DNA from: Rhodamnia argentea
Taxonomy: Eukaryota > Streptophyta > Magnoliopsida > Myrtales > Myrtaceae
Direction: 5' to 3'
Assembly (NCBI RefSeq): GCF_020921035.1
Contig: NC_063158.1
Coordinates: forward strand, 7,174,001 to 7,238,000
DNA: 64,000 bases
Part shown: positions 24,201 to 35,242 of the stretch, in pieces
Numbering within the stretch: position 1 is the first letter of the stretch
How the letters are laid out: each line of letters starts with the position of its first letter
Notes under the pieces: generated by a model
Database searches by the model: none
What the model was told of the DNA's origin: nothing
Seen by the model: the letters and a program-made list of their open reading frames with translations, nothing else
Made by a program: the position numbers and the translations under genes

Positions 24201-27200
24201 TGTAAAACTTATCCACATAGGTAACCTGCGTGAGGCGAATTTGCATAAGCCCATACAGAACTAGAATGCACGGTGATTGCGGCGATGCGAACAAATTTTC
24301 GTCCTGGAATTGCACAACTCACACGAGGCAATTCAAGGGCTAAAGCAGGAACGGACATTCCAAGCCATTCACCAGATAGGTAACCAGATCGTTCAGAGCA
24401 GCGATGGCTATCGAGTCCGACTGCAGAGGGAGAGAAAGAGCAAGAAACAGAGAGAACGTGAAAAATGACTCTGATCGATCATCAAATCTCTCCGCTACTA
24501 TCGAAACATTCCATCAGAAATCCATTTGCATTAATCTAATTCAAATCATGTCCTGTAGATTCTCACATAAGAAGTGACGAAATCGCAATTCATGACTAGG
24601 CAACTCACGGTATGTTTCCTTCACTAACACATTCCAAATCTGGACCTGAATCTTTCTTGTTTCGCCGGTTCATTCATTCAAACAGATCAAATCTTTGACC
24701 CCTTTTTTTTCTTCACTCAAATCACGTCGACCCTGTGAAATCAACACAAAGGCTGGAAACTACCGCAGCATCGTACGGCCAAGTTGCCCGGAATCTGAGT
24801 CTTCTAAATCCCTCTGCACATGCGACCCCATTAGTATTTGGCATAACTAATTCGAAGAAATCCCACTCTAGTTAATAGCAATTAAAACAAGGATAACAAG
24901 GGCAAGGGCAAATTCTCTGCGGTTTACTTTACACTATTCTAACGTGTAGATAGCATTGTGCTCAGTCACATGACCACAAAACTTATAGAGGAGGGGGCGG
25001 GTTATACAAGCTTGGACTTACCAGTAACTCTGAATCTCGAAATCAAGAAAGAGAAATCCGGGACGACTCCAAGCCGAGGCCCATCTGTTGCACCACTTAT
25101 GAGGTCACCCGACAGAAATATTATGTTCTATTTGAAAGGAGACAACAAGATGCATGCCTAGCCGAAGGAACAAAGCTCGGTCGTATCCCAACCAAAAGGA
25201 TGCATGACTATATTTACCCCAGAAGGCTAACTGGACATTACAGTGACCTTCAAAAGTCCCATATATTTGTTTGAAATCTCGCACTCTTGCCGATTAAAAG
25301 GGAGTTTGACACTCTGGAAATCCTTTAAAAAAAAAAAACTCCCGTTCACCACTGATATTAGTTTCAGCACATAACTCGCCATTAGCACAAAGAGTCGCAC
25401 AACCAAGAAGACTACATATATATGCAGCAACAAATTAAGCACGATAAAGGTGCCTTGAAATGCAATTGAGCTAAATGCCAAGAGAAAAAGCTGATAACTG
25501 AGATAGAAGAAAATGCGCAGAGGATGTGGATAAATCTGTACAATCCAGACTCCAAACCAATATAATCAGACTAACACATGGCAAACCAATGTTCCAGGAT
25601 AAACACATCAAAAAAGCCTATTGCTTTCTATGTCCAAGAGATGGAAATATAGAACAGACACATCAGTGGTTACCTTATTGAGAACCTATAAGGACAGGGT
25701 GACGCATGCCTGAAAACATTATCCTGAACCAATATAAAGCTGTCACTAGCTTGCGGGAATTTTCCTGGTCAAGATCTCATACAGAAACAAATGTACAGTC
25801 GTTCTACTGTGGTGGTAAAACCGTACTCTGGCTTACGTGACCGTCAACCTCGAATACAAGAGGAATACAACTGATAGTCAGAGAAAAGGTCAACCTGCAA
25901 TAGCAAATACTCATTCTAATAGCAGCATATCTACTATGTCTCTTTGGGATATAGATCTGCAGAAACAGTCCAAGTCTACTAATGGACTAAAGGGCATTGC
26001 AGTGATATCGGAACCAAACTTCAGGGAATTTTCAAACCCAAACGTGCAGATGAAGCACCGAAACTAACCTCCTCTAAGAAGGAAAAGGAGACGTCAACAA
26101 CAAGTTCCTAACAATTTGCCAACACTGAAAGTGCAGCGTAATGCTCACTCATTCAGAGTGTGACAGATAGTTTCTGAAGGGCACATAAAATACGGTAACA
26201 AGCTATGGCCAAGAACTAAGAAGTAAGGCTAAGAACAAGCATGTTTCCAAGTTAAACGGTAAAATCACAATAATTCGTTAGCCTTAAAGTTCTTCCTTTC
26301 CTGCATATTCCACAACAAAGGACATTCCATCACTTCTTTCAATGGGGTTGCTGACCACCATCACAGAAACCCTATTTATATGAGGAAGGCATGGTAATAT
26401 TGCCTTCAAAATTTCTGAGGAATGTAGCACATGAGTAAAACAGGGGGGTAATGTACATATAAAAAAGTAGATAGAAGAGATGAAATCAAATTAGGTTTGC
26501 ATGGATCAAATGAAGCCTCCAGCGAGAATAAGAGCTTTCTTCAGATTGCATACCCTATGATATATACTTGAACTATTAAATGATCTCTTCTCTTTAACCT
26601 ATTTCCTACAAGTAAAAAGTGCTAAATATCCAGGCTCATGAAGTGGTTTTTTGAAAAATAGATCTGTGCTCAATGGGTGTACACCAAAACTTTGATCAGC
26701 AATGAAGAATAATCTTCTTCCTTTTCCTTTTTCTGAAAAGAGAATTAACAATATCACTATGTGCAAAAATCCTGTACTTTTCACAAGCTATGATTCTCAA
26801 AAGAAACCCAGATAAAATGGTTTTATTTTACATAAATATGGCTCAAAAAAGTCCTTTCGTACAATACTCTGGACATTGAAACGTTAAATTTGATTTGAAA
26901 CTACTCAGCAATAGAATCATAATGTCCACATGCTGCTTATTCTTCTTTTTCTCTAATGATAAAATCAGGAGTGTAAGGAAGTAGCATCAAAAATCACCAA
27001 GAGGTGCAAACCATGCATAACTGGTAAGACAATTCATGGGAAAAGCAAAATGTACCACATGGCCCTCAACATCAGGACAAAAATGCCATCATCAAAATTC
27101 ACATGCATCTGTACAAATAATTTTCTAGGTCTCACAAGCAAAACAGTCCATTGGAAATAAAGTATAGTTAACAGAATTAGCAATAGAAGGCTAATTACTA

Positions 27201-28252
27201 CTGACAACTATGCCAACATAAGTTGGGCATTTAATATTCTTAAGAAGACAGAGAGCCAAGAAGCATTAACAAAAAGAACTGATGTATTGTCTCTATACGA
27301 CGGCAATATAGTGAAATATTCATTGAATGTATTGCACTCAGCTATAGGCATCTCTTTTCTTCTGACCTGTACATTAACCTCAATAACCCAAAATTATCAA
27401 CCCACGCTTCCAAGATAAGCCGCTATAATAAAGTGAACATAAGTATTGCTGACGTAATCTCTGGGATAAGATTGAAAATGTAGATATAAACTGACATTTT
27501 CGTAAGGGCTGAAAGCACGGGCTCCGTTGTTAATAGGGCCACATATAGAGAGCAAAAAAAAAAAAAAAAAACACGGAAACAGCGATAGAAACAACCCAAG
27601 AACAGTGCCAACCAATCCCTGCTACGGATTGTTATATGTCCCGCAAAGTAACATCAAGTTAATAATCCATACCAAGAACAAAGAATCTTGTCACATAACC
27701 TTCTTTTGCGAAATGCCCAAAAAAAAGGTACCAACAAAGTTGCAACACAACCAAACATGTAATGGTTTACGATCCAGAATCACATGTCACTGTCCATCAA
27801 TAGCTAGATGAGTGGATAAGAAAAATGCTCCCTTCATGGTCATAGGACATTGGCAACACAAAGGGAAATGTAAAACAGGCAAAATAAGAGAGATTGACAG
27901 AATACGGGGAGAGCTTGAAAGCAGTCCTGACACATATAACTGGTACAACAGTTATAATGCCAACTGACTGGATAGAGACACTCATAATTAATTATTGAAG
28001 AAACCGACTAGAAGAAAGAAAGCAACAGAGTCAATAAATAGTTACAAAAGGGTATGTGCATAGGAACCCAATTTGGCTCTACTTTACAGGACTAATTAGA
28101 GACACAAGCAGCAAGTCACCTAAAAGCATGTGAGAGGCCCCAATGTTGTGTATACAGAAATTTACAACCCACTTCCAACTTTGAGAAGGGATGAATAGGC
28201 AAACAATTGTCCCAAACTAAGTTAGACAGGATTCATGCAGCAGTCCAGGATG
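24201..28252. other. 4-kb gene-free region 3' of the zinc-cluster-like gene
   Basis: No reading frame matches a known family and no transposon ends are visible. Base composition is more even than in the repeat-rich spacer, as in introns or UTRs. It lies downstream of the minus-strand gene ending at 28253, so it may hold a long or spliced 3' UTR of that gene or a noncoding transcript. This is not decidable from sequence alone. Confidence 0.35.
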
Positions 28253-30169
28253 CTACACAATCTCTTCATGCCTAAATCCACTATCCCCACAATCTGCACC
28301 AGAGTCCAACCCACAAGGAGAATCATACCATTTAGCATTTTCTTGGTAAAAGCTATCGACATGTATACCAACAAGGCTTTCATCTCCAACAATACCTTCA
28401 TCATGTCTTATGGGCTTACTTAGTTTGGTATCCTCGCAATCAAGTATGCCCTTATCATCGAAGTCACTGCACTTCAACCACTTCTCAGGCTTACAAGGCT
28501 CAGCCATCAGATCCTTTTGACTAGTACAGTCTGTCCTTATCTGCTCCCAAGAGACAACATCCCCAAGAGTTCGCTCAAAACTGTCTTCATCATCATCTAT
28601 CAATTCTGTGTCCTTTCCACCCCCATATAATTGTTCAGAGTGGGGATCACCCCAGTGAGCCATGTCATTGTCACACACCAGCACATCATCTGAATGTGGC
28701 TTGTCTGAAATTAACCCAATAGACTTTGGTCTTTCTTCGCCTATTCTTCTAACTCTATTGGCAATATCAAACAGTTCGTGAGATACCGAACCCAATAGCT
28801 CTTGAGGCAGTTTATAAATTCTTCCTTCCAACAACCCAAGCTCGTTCTTGAGTTCCTGTAACTGCTGCAAAACTGAAAGCTGCAAATCTCCATCATCCTT
28901 CCCAGTCAACCCATACCCATCATTCTCCATCTCCTCACTCACCCCATAAACAGTGTCCTGATCCATTAAAAGCCCATTCTTGTGCCCAACAACACGGTGC
29001 ATGATCCTTGCGTTTCCATCCAATGGTCCCGGTTCATGGCCCGAATGCACTGCATACAACTTAAACACCGCCATACCCTCCTCCTGATACACAAAAGTCT
29101 TATCCTTCTCATTATAATTCATAATGGGAACAATTGCCCTAATACGAAAACCACAACCACATCTTTTTGACACATAAGGCTCCCTCTTCAACATCCTCGA
29201 CCTCTTCGTCGCGGGCTCCCCTGCCCGGTGACAAGCATAATCCTTTACTTCAGCCATGAATGGCTTATACCTAATATACTTCTGCCTAATGCAAAGCACA
29301 ACCTTATGCTTCTTTGCCAGCTGCTGCAACCTACTGGGCACTTCCTTCGCAGGCACATCAAACGACTCTGTATACTCAAACCTACGACGCTTGCTCCTAA
29401 TTGCGGACCCAGGCAACGAGCTATTACACACCTGGCATGCTGCAACACAAACCCTAATGAAACTCTCGGGGATCCCATAAAATTTGGCACCCACGGTCCA
29501 CACCTGCTTAATCCTCTCTATGGTTTCCTTCAGCCCCAAATGTTTCAAATCAGCATCCCCATGGAAACTCATAACAATATCCTGCCACTGATTGATATGT
29601 GAAACGAACTGCTGGGAATTATTCTTGAAGTACAAGAACTTATTACCGGAGCCGGGGTCGACATGAGCGGCGAGCTTCTCCTGGATGCGCTTCCACGCGG
29701 TCAGGTAGGCGGTGTCCTCGTTCCGGTCTTTCCACACAGCGCGCCAGGACTTGAGAACGGTGCAGGGCGTAGCGGCACGAATCTCGGCGGGGGTCGCCAG
29801 GCGTTGCTCGAGGATGCACTGGATCATGAGGGAGTGGGACTCGGCGTTGAAGGTGTAGAATTGGGAGGAGATGTGGGGCTCGGGGCTAATGCACGCGAGG
29901 GCATGGTGGGAATTCTTGTCGCCGCCCTGGGCGGGGACGGCGGCGGAGGAGGAGGGTTGGGAGACGGAGTCCTCGTTATCGGAAGAAGGGGAGGGGGAGT
30001 CGGAGTCGGAGGTGCGGAAGAGGACGATCTCGGGGAGAGAGAAGGTGGGTTCGTCGGGGGGATCGGGGTGGGGGATGGAAGGTGGAGATTGGGGCAACAG
30101 AGGAGGGGGGCCCAGGTGGTGGTGGTGGTGGTGGTGGAAAAGGTCGTCTTCTACTTTGTTCGGATTCAT
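28253..30169 (-). CDS. Plant-specific protein with FAR1/WRKY-GCM1-like zinc-binding segment
   Basis: A single exon encodes 638 residues. I recognise it as a widely conserved but poorly characterised plant protein, without a name. The N-terminus has a run of seven histidines (residues 12-18), Pro-rich then Ser/Asp-rich low complexity. The middle (about 105-300) is well ordered, including ESHSLMIQCILEQRLATP, WKDRNEDTAYLTAWKRIQEK and FKNNSQQFVSHINQW. A basic stretch RSKRRRFEY (258-266) could be a nuclear signal. At 310-380 sit C313, KRCGCGF (C337, C339) and H375/H378 in VHSGHEPG, a C-C-H-H order like the FAR1/WRKY-GCM1 DNA-binding domain, so a nuclear DNA-binding role is plausible but inferred. 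A helical segment near 425-455 is followed by an acidic C-terminus. The 5' leader carries CT/GA repeats. Confidence 0.8.
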   Translation of the reverse strand: MNPNKVEDDLFHHHHHHHLGPPPLLPQSPPSIPHPDPPDEPTFSLPEIVLFRTSDSDSPSPSSDNEDSVSQPSSSAAVPAQGGDKNSHHALACISPEPHISSQFYTFNAESHSLMIQCILEQRLATPAEIRAATPCTVLKSWRAVWKDRNEDTAYLTAWKRIQEKLAAHVDPGSGNKFLYFKNNSQQFVSHINQWQDIVMSFHGDADLKHLGLKETIERIKQVWTVGAKFYGIPESFIRVCVAACQVCNSSLPGSAIRSKRRRFEYTESFDVPAKEVPSRLQQLAKKHKVVLCIRQKYIRYKPFMAEVKDYACHRAGEPATKRSRMLKREPYVSKRCGCGFRIRAIVPIMNYNEKDKTFVYQEEGMAVFKLYAVHSGHEPGPLDGNARIMHRVVGHKNGLLMDQDTVYGVSEEMENDGYGLTGKDDGDLQLSVLQQLQELKNELGLLEGRIYKLPQELLGSVSHELFDIANRVRRIGEERPKSIGLISDKPHSDDVLVCDNDMAHWGDPHSEQLYGGGKDTELIDDDEDSFERTLGDVVSWEQIRTDCTSQKDLMAEPCKPEKWLKCSDFDDKGILDCEDTKLSKPIRHDEGIVGDESLVGIHVDSFYQENAKWYDSPCGLDSGADCGDSGFRHEEIV

Positions 30170-30417
30170 TTCAAGAAAGCGGAAGACAACAAGGAAAGAT
30201 TTTGAGAGAGAAAGATCGGTTTTTGATCAGTGAATTGCAGAGAGAGATTGAGGATTCGAGAGTGGCGAAGCAGAGTGTTGGTGGGTCTTCAGTTTCTTCT
30301 TCTCCTGCGGGGTCTGACAGTCGGGGGAGACTCGAGGGTTTGCTCTTGCTCCTCTCTCTCTCCTCTTTCTCTCTCTACAGATAGACCTGCTCTACCTGTA
30401 GTACAAAAGTCTAACCC

Positions 30418-30420
<3 letters not shown>

Positions 30421-30448
<28 letters not shown>
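30421..30448. repeat. (CT)14 microsatellite
   Basis: A perfect CT run in the 5' leader region of the zinc-cluster-like gene. Confidence 0.95.
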
Positions 30449-30502
30449 AATATTTCTTTCAGTTCGACTTCGATTTGTTTGGTTTTCTTTTCTCCGTTTG
30501 CA

Positions 30503-30506
<4 letters not shown>

Positions 30507-30547
<41 letters not shown>
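30507..30547. repeat. (TC)20 microsatellite
   Basis: A perfect TC run about 60 bases from the previous one, upstream of the same minus-strand gene. Confidence 0.95.
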
Positions 30548-30550
<3 letters not shown>

Positions 30551-31381
30551 ACTAAGAAAACTTCAATTTTGCGCTTTACGATTCCTTCTCCCCCCACCCA
30601 ATCCAAATTTGAACCCCATGGTTTCATCGTCTTCATTGATTAAAAAGTCTCTATGCTTTTAGAAATCCGTCTCAACAAATTTCATCACTATGAAAGAGAC
30701 CACCATGTGATCGTGCTAGAGCTAAACCCGATAGGTCGGAAACCAGAATTACAACTTCCAAAGGATGAGATAATGGATGTTTGAGATCGGGCTCTTGAAA
30801 ATCTTATGTTCTCTGTGGAGGTTCTACCATGTGAAAATACATTTTAATGGAGCTTTAATTTTTAACTGGTCGCGACAAAAGAGAAAAAAAAACCGTCCGT
30901 TTAGATAGATATACTAAATAAGCTTTGTGAGCGGGAAATTATCTAGAGATGTTTAAATATGTCCCGGGGTATCTTTATTATGAGTCTCTTGAGATAAACA
31001 CATGTTGATTGGCTGAAATACTATAAATTTCTTCCGTCAACAATTGATTGTATATTTTTTATTTCATTTATATGCCTATTAAAAATTTATGACAATTTTC
31101 CTCGTCAATTAAGTCATATCGGGTCGCATGACGTCACTTCGATCGAACTTACATAAAGACATTTCAACCGAAATAGGAATCAATTTATGGGACCAAATTG
31201 AACACACACACACACTCTCTCTCTCTCTCTCCTGCGCACGTCATTTAGTCCTTATAAGAAGTTTTTCAAACAATTTAATTTGGTAATAATTCTTTATACT
31301 CTAAATTTATAATATTGATCCTATACATAGTACTCAATGGCACACCCGCTCCAAATATTAGTAATTTTGGTCTTTATAGAA

Positions 31382-32099
31382 TAGGCTTAATTCCCGGAAA
31401 AACTCCAAACTTTAGTTTCAATGCAAAATCTACCTCGAACTTTTTTTTCTTAGAAAAAATCACAACTTTAGGTCCAGTTTTAAATTTGCCCCGAACTTTT
31501 TTTTTGTCTCGAAAAAACCCCAAACTTTAAGTATAATCTTACATCCGCCCCCAATTTTATTTTGACTAAAAAGATAATAAATTTTCAATGTATTTTCAAA
31601 TCTAGCCTGCGATCCAATCCCAACTTGACATGGCATTTTTAAGCCGATAAAAAATCCACATTATGAAAGTAATGGGGCAATAGGTTCGGAATGACTTGGC
31701 AGTTCCACGTGGATAACAAAGCCATTCCAATAAAGAATTTCTCCAAAGCGAAACCATTTTAGGGTATGAAAATTATGGACGGTTAGTAGTGATTTTTGGA
31801 CAAAGGGCTAATGGAGTAAATTTGAGACCGGAGTAAAAGTTGGTGATTTTTCTTAGCCAAAAAAAGTTCAGGGTAGATTTTGGACTAAACCTAAAGTTTA
31901 GGGTTTTTCTTAATCAAAAGGAAGTTCGGGCATATTTGAGAATGAACCTAAAGTTAGGGATTTTTTCCGAGACAAAAAAAAAAAAAGTTCGGGGCTTATT
32001 TAGGATTGAATCTAAAGTTGGTTTTTTTTAGATAAAAAAAGTTTCGAGGCATATTTAGAACTTGACTTAAAATTAAGATTTTTCTAGGAAATTAGACCC
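31382..32099. mobile_element. TIR element with subterminal repeats, same family as 8802-9401
   Basis: The left end TAGGCTTAATTCCCGGAAAAA and the inverted right end GGGTCTAATTTCCTAGAAAAA match imperfectly. A 7-base direct repeat, tatagaa, flanks both sides (31375-31381 and 32100-32106). Interior units of the form 'ccgaacttttttt...aaaaaccccaaacttt' recur on the left and appear inverted on the right. Long degenerate arms without a gene suit a Mutator-like non-autonomous element. Confidence 0.5.
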
Positions 32100-32106
32100 T
32101 ATAGAA

Positions 32107-33475
32107 CATGAAGTACAGGGTAAATGACTTTTAAAGAGAGACGAGTTAAGATGAGATGTTCCTTCTGATGGAAGTTCTTCATAAGTACATGTGCGCGAAA
32201 TGAATAAAATTACGTACATTTAAGTTTTTTCGAAAACGAGCAATCACAATACTATAGTCACCATTTCTCAATTACGTTCCGACCAAAGAAAAAAATTCCT
32301 CAATTACGTGGCAGCCTTCAATGATGCCACATAGAAAAATTATTGAAAGACATCTTTTTTTTTTTGTGGAATTGCTTGAAAGACTTAGATTGCCCACAAT
32401 TGAATGGTGTACGACTTCGTTACATGACAGATGACACAGATAAGATTGGGACTTTTCGAAAACCTTTAGGAGTAACCGCATGTCACAAATTATAATTACA
32501 TAAATATGTGATGTCGAATATCGACTGTGTTAATTAACACTACTCTAGATATGAATGTAACATAGATTGTGCCGGTGATTGATTGTTATATCGACATTTT
32601 ACTAAGCATGCATCGTAGCATATGTAAATGCATGGATGATTGTCATAATTAACCTGGTCTTTTTTCTTCATCGACCATGGCTTTATGTATAACTGCGGAT
32701 GTTCCGTCAAATTGAGGAGTAAATCGACACGAATTTGAAAGTATCAGGGGGCAAATTGCAAAACGGAAACATCAAGGGGCATTTTGCAACAACCTGGAAA
32801 ATCCTGGGGCCAAAATGTAATTTGGCCCCTAAGTTGCGACGCGGCTTGACTAGACGTTAAATTAGCTGAAAGGCTTTGAGTTATTGATGTGTTCAAACCA
32901 ATTTAACGAACTACTTTGGAAGGCAAAAAAAAAAGACGGAAGCTCAAATCCAAAACAAACCAGACAAAGCTGCGCATTTGCATCGAATAGATCGCTGCAA
33001 CATCTTGAAAACAGATTGCTGAAACTGAGAAGCTTCTCTTTTAGCCCACCAATCCGCTTTCCTTAGCCGACGCTCGAAGAACTCAAGAAGCAGCTGGCGA
33101 TATGCATTGAACATCGCCGGTAATCCTCGAAGCCACGGGCATCTCACTAGAAACGGCATCCCTTTCCCTTTGAACAAGGCCAAAGCCAGCATTGTCGACG
33201 GGCATTGCGATCAGGAGACTACTGTCATAACAGCAGGTGATTATCAGGACATCATACACAAGAATGGTTATTCCCAGAATCATCTGTATTTCCTCTTTCA
33301 CACGGCAAAAGTGTACATCTTTCTTCAGCTTAGAAGAAAACGAGAGCATCAGTGACTTACACGAGCATGTCTTGTCGCTCCCGATCAATGCATACTATCT
33401 CCATGGCTCCAGATCATCCTAATGCACATACAAAAGAGAATGGATTCGATCAGATCATCTCGAAAGCGCATATGA
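32107..33475. other. Spacer and probable 3' UTR of the cornichon gene
   Basis: No recognised gene. The 32700-32840 part ('gggcaaattgc', 'ggggcattttgc') looks like a dispersed repeat. Two overlapping minus-strand frames (32944-33192 and 33083-33388) match no family I know and probably lie in the 3' UTR of the cornichon gene. Confidence 0.35.
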
Positions 33476-34278
33476 TTACCAAGTTTTCTTCTGGTAAACA
33501 AAACGCTGCTCGTGATACCAGAATATGGCAATGACCACTAGTAGGATGAGATAGTAGAGCTTGAAAAGCCGTAGATTCTTTTCCCGTCTTAGGTCGTTAT
33601 ATATCTCCGTCACGTCGATCAAGTACCGGTTCCGCCTCCACCTGCAAAGCGGGCTAGTCAAATGAACCGGCTCTCATTTAAAGAGAATATAAGCTACAAG
33701 GATTGCACTGTATGAACTAAAACCTAAAGAAGATGCACAACTTGGGCAGTGACATTGATTTTGTCCTTTAAGGAAGGATCTGTAAAAGCCACCAGTGGAG
33801 CTATGTTCTTTGATCAGATTTAATCGTTTGGAGAACTTCCATGTCAAATGAAACAGAGACGAGGATCAAGGGGGACTCACAATCTGATGTCGTAACATAG
33901 GTATGGAAGGGACAGCATGAGCATAAACCAGCGGCCCGTCACGAGATAAACGAAGCATAAGACTCCTTGGGACACGAACTCGGGCAAGACGACCTTGTTG
34001 ATCCGAGCCGCCACGTCGTATTGGTTGATGTAATCCATTTCCAAGTTCGTCAAGCAAACGATCTGCAACAAAAGCATGGTCTCAAGACCAAACCATGAGA
34101 CTTTTGAAGCTAAGTTGTTCTCGGTTCAAATCACTTTCCAATGCTCATAACCCAACAGTATGTTCAGAATACAGAATACATCACCCATTTCCAAAATCAA
34201 CATTACCTGATAGCCGACCAAGCAGAGAACCAAAGAAAGAAGAAGAAAGGCAAAGAACCATGAAAGCAGTTGACCCAT
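33476..34278 (-). CDS. CNIH: Cornichon family cargo receptor
   Basis: Cornichon proteins are small ER-Golgi membrane proteins that help load membrane cargo into COPII vesicles. Three exons (34278-34207, 34062-33881, 33641-33476) with GT-AG introns give 139 residues, the usual family length. Exon 1 encodes the first membrane segment (MGQLLSWFFAFLLLSLVLCL). Exon 2 starts IVCLTNLEMDYINQYDVAARIN, the cornichon signature, and continues VVLPEFVSQGVLCFVYLVTG and a second hydrophobic segment. Exon 3 has WRRNRYLIDVTEIYNDL, REKNLRLFKLYYL and the last membrane segment, ending in a short basic tail. All phases join. The gene is divergent from the GST gene, with about 1 kb between start codons. It is intact. 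Plants have several cornichon copies and I cannot say which orthologue this is. Confidence 0.93.
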
Positions 34279-35242
34279 GGTCCCTTCCCCCCTCTTTTTG
34301 GTTCTATTTTTCTGTGCAAATGTTTCTTTCCCATGTTAACCATGGCTCTACTTTTGAAGTAGATAACTTTCTATTCGAGGATGTAATTTTGAAGATTGCT
34401 GAATTTGGGGATTCTAATTTCTGGTGACTGGATTCTGACCAGAAGTAGAAAACAAGAAAAGCATTGGTGATGAGAGGACTAGGATTCCTATTTTGGGACG
34501 TTATCCATTTATGTTGGTTGATTACCTATTAATCCCACAAAAGATGTTTCATAATACGAACTTGATACCGTATCTATTTACAAAGTTAATTCTTTTCATG
34601 GATACTTGACTCGGACTTAATCGAATTATGAAAGGTGCACGACATTTCATAGTCAGCTAATCTGGCCTTTATGTTCATGTCATGCATTATAAGAAAGAAC
34701 AGTTATTAATACCTATTCATTCCAATGATTCAATCGACGTTGACAATAGGTCCACATAAGTGCCATTTTAATCTATTGGTATGATAACTATTGATGTGGC
34801 AGTCAGCTATCATTATTTCCGTTCACCACTGATCATATTAAGGAAAATAAAACATAGGAAACGAGATTGTGTGGTTGAAATTCACCCATTATCTTATTCT
34901 CTCTGTCAATCAAGTGGTCAAAAAAGTATATTTTGATGTGTATTTTGGATGGTTGTCTTTGAGCTTAACGACAGGAGTGGCATCTAATCTTATTTGTTTC
35001 AAAGCCCTGTTCTGGCAAATCGAACTGAAAATGAACCACCTCTGTTCTGTCTCTGGTTGAGCTCGAGCTCGCCATCTTCTGCATGGACCATTGCTTGGGC
35101 GTGGATTAATCCATTCAAAGCTCCATCCTCCATTACTAGACCTGCATGTGATTGTGTGAAGTGAGAAATATATCTACAGGACGATCCCCTGAAACCAAGA
35201 ACTCTCTGCCTCACCATCACCTTGATCATCACTCTCCATCTC
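34279..35242. promoter_or_regulatory. Divergent intergenic region between cornichon and GSTZ genes
   Basis: These 964 bases separate two ATGs facing away from each other and must hold both 5' UTRs and promoters, unless either has an upstream leader intron. No individual element can be assigned with confidence. Confidence 0.5.

Larger units (their letters stand above)
30170..31381. promoter_or_regulatory. 5' leader and promoter region of the 28253-30169 gene, CT-rich
   Basis: Directly upstream of the minus-strand ATG lie several pyrimidine-rich tracts on the plus strand (30345-30375, 30421-30448, 30507-30547), which are GA-rich in the gene's sense. Such tracts are common in plant 5' UTRs and core promoters. 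Beyond about 30650 is ordinary AT-rich spacer, with an (AC)n(CT)n tract at 31202-31230. Confidence 0.45.

Noticed and set aside
29663-30205. 180-aa Gly/Val-rich open frame on the plus strand
   Set aside because: Antisense shadow of the N-terminal coding region of the 638-aa minus-strand gene; its composition follows from the GC-rich Pro/Ser/His codons opposite.
32944-33388. Two overlapping minus-strand frames (82 and 101 aa)
   Set aside because: No known family, and they lie just 3' of the cornichon stop; more likely UTR than genes.
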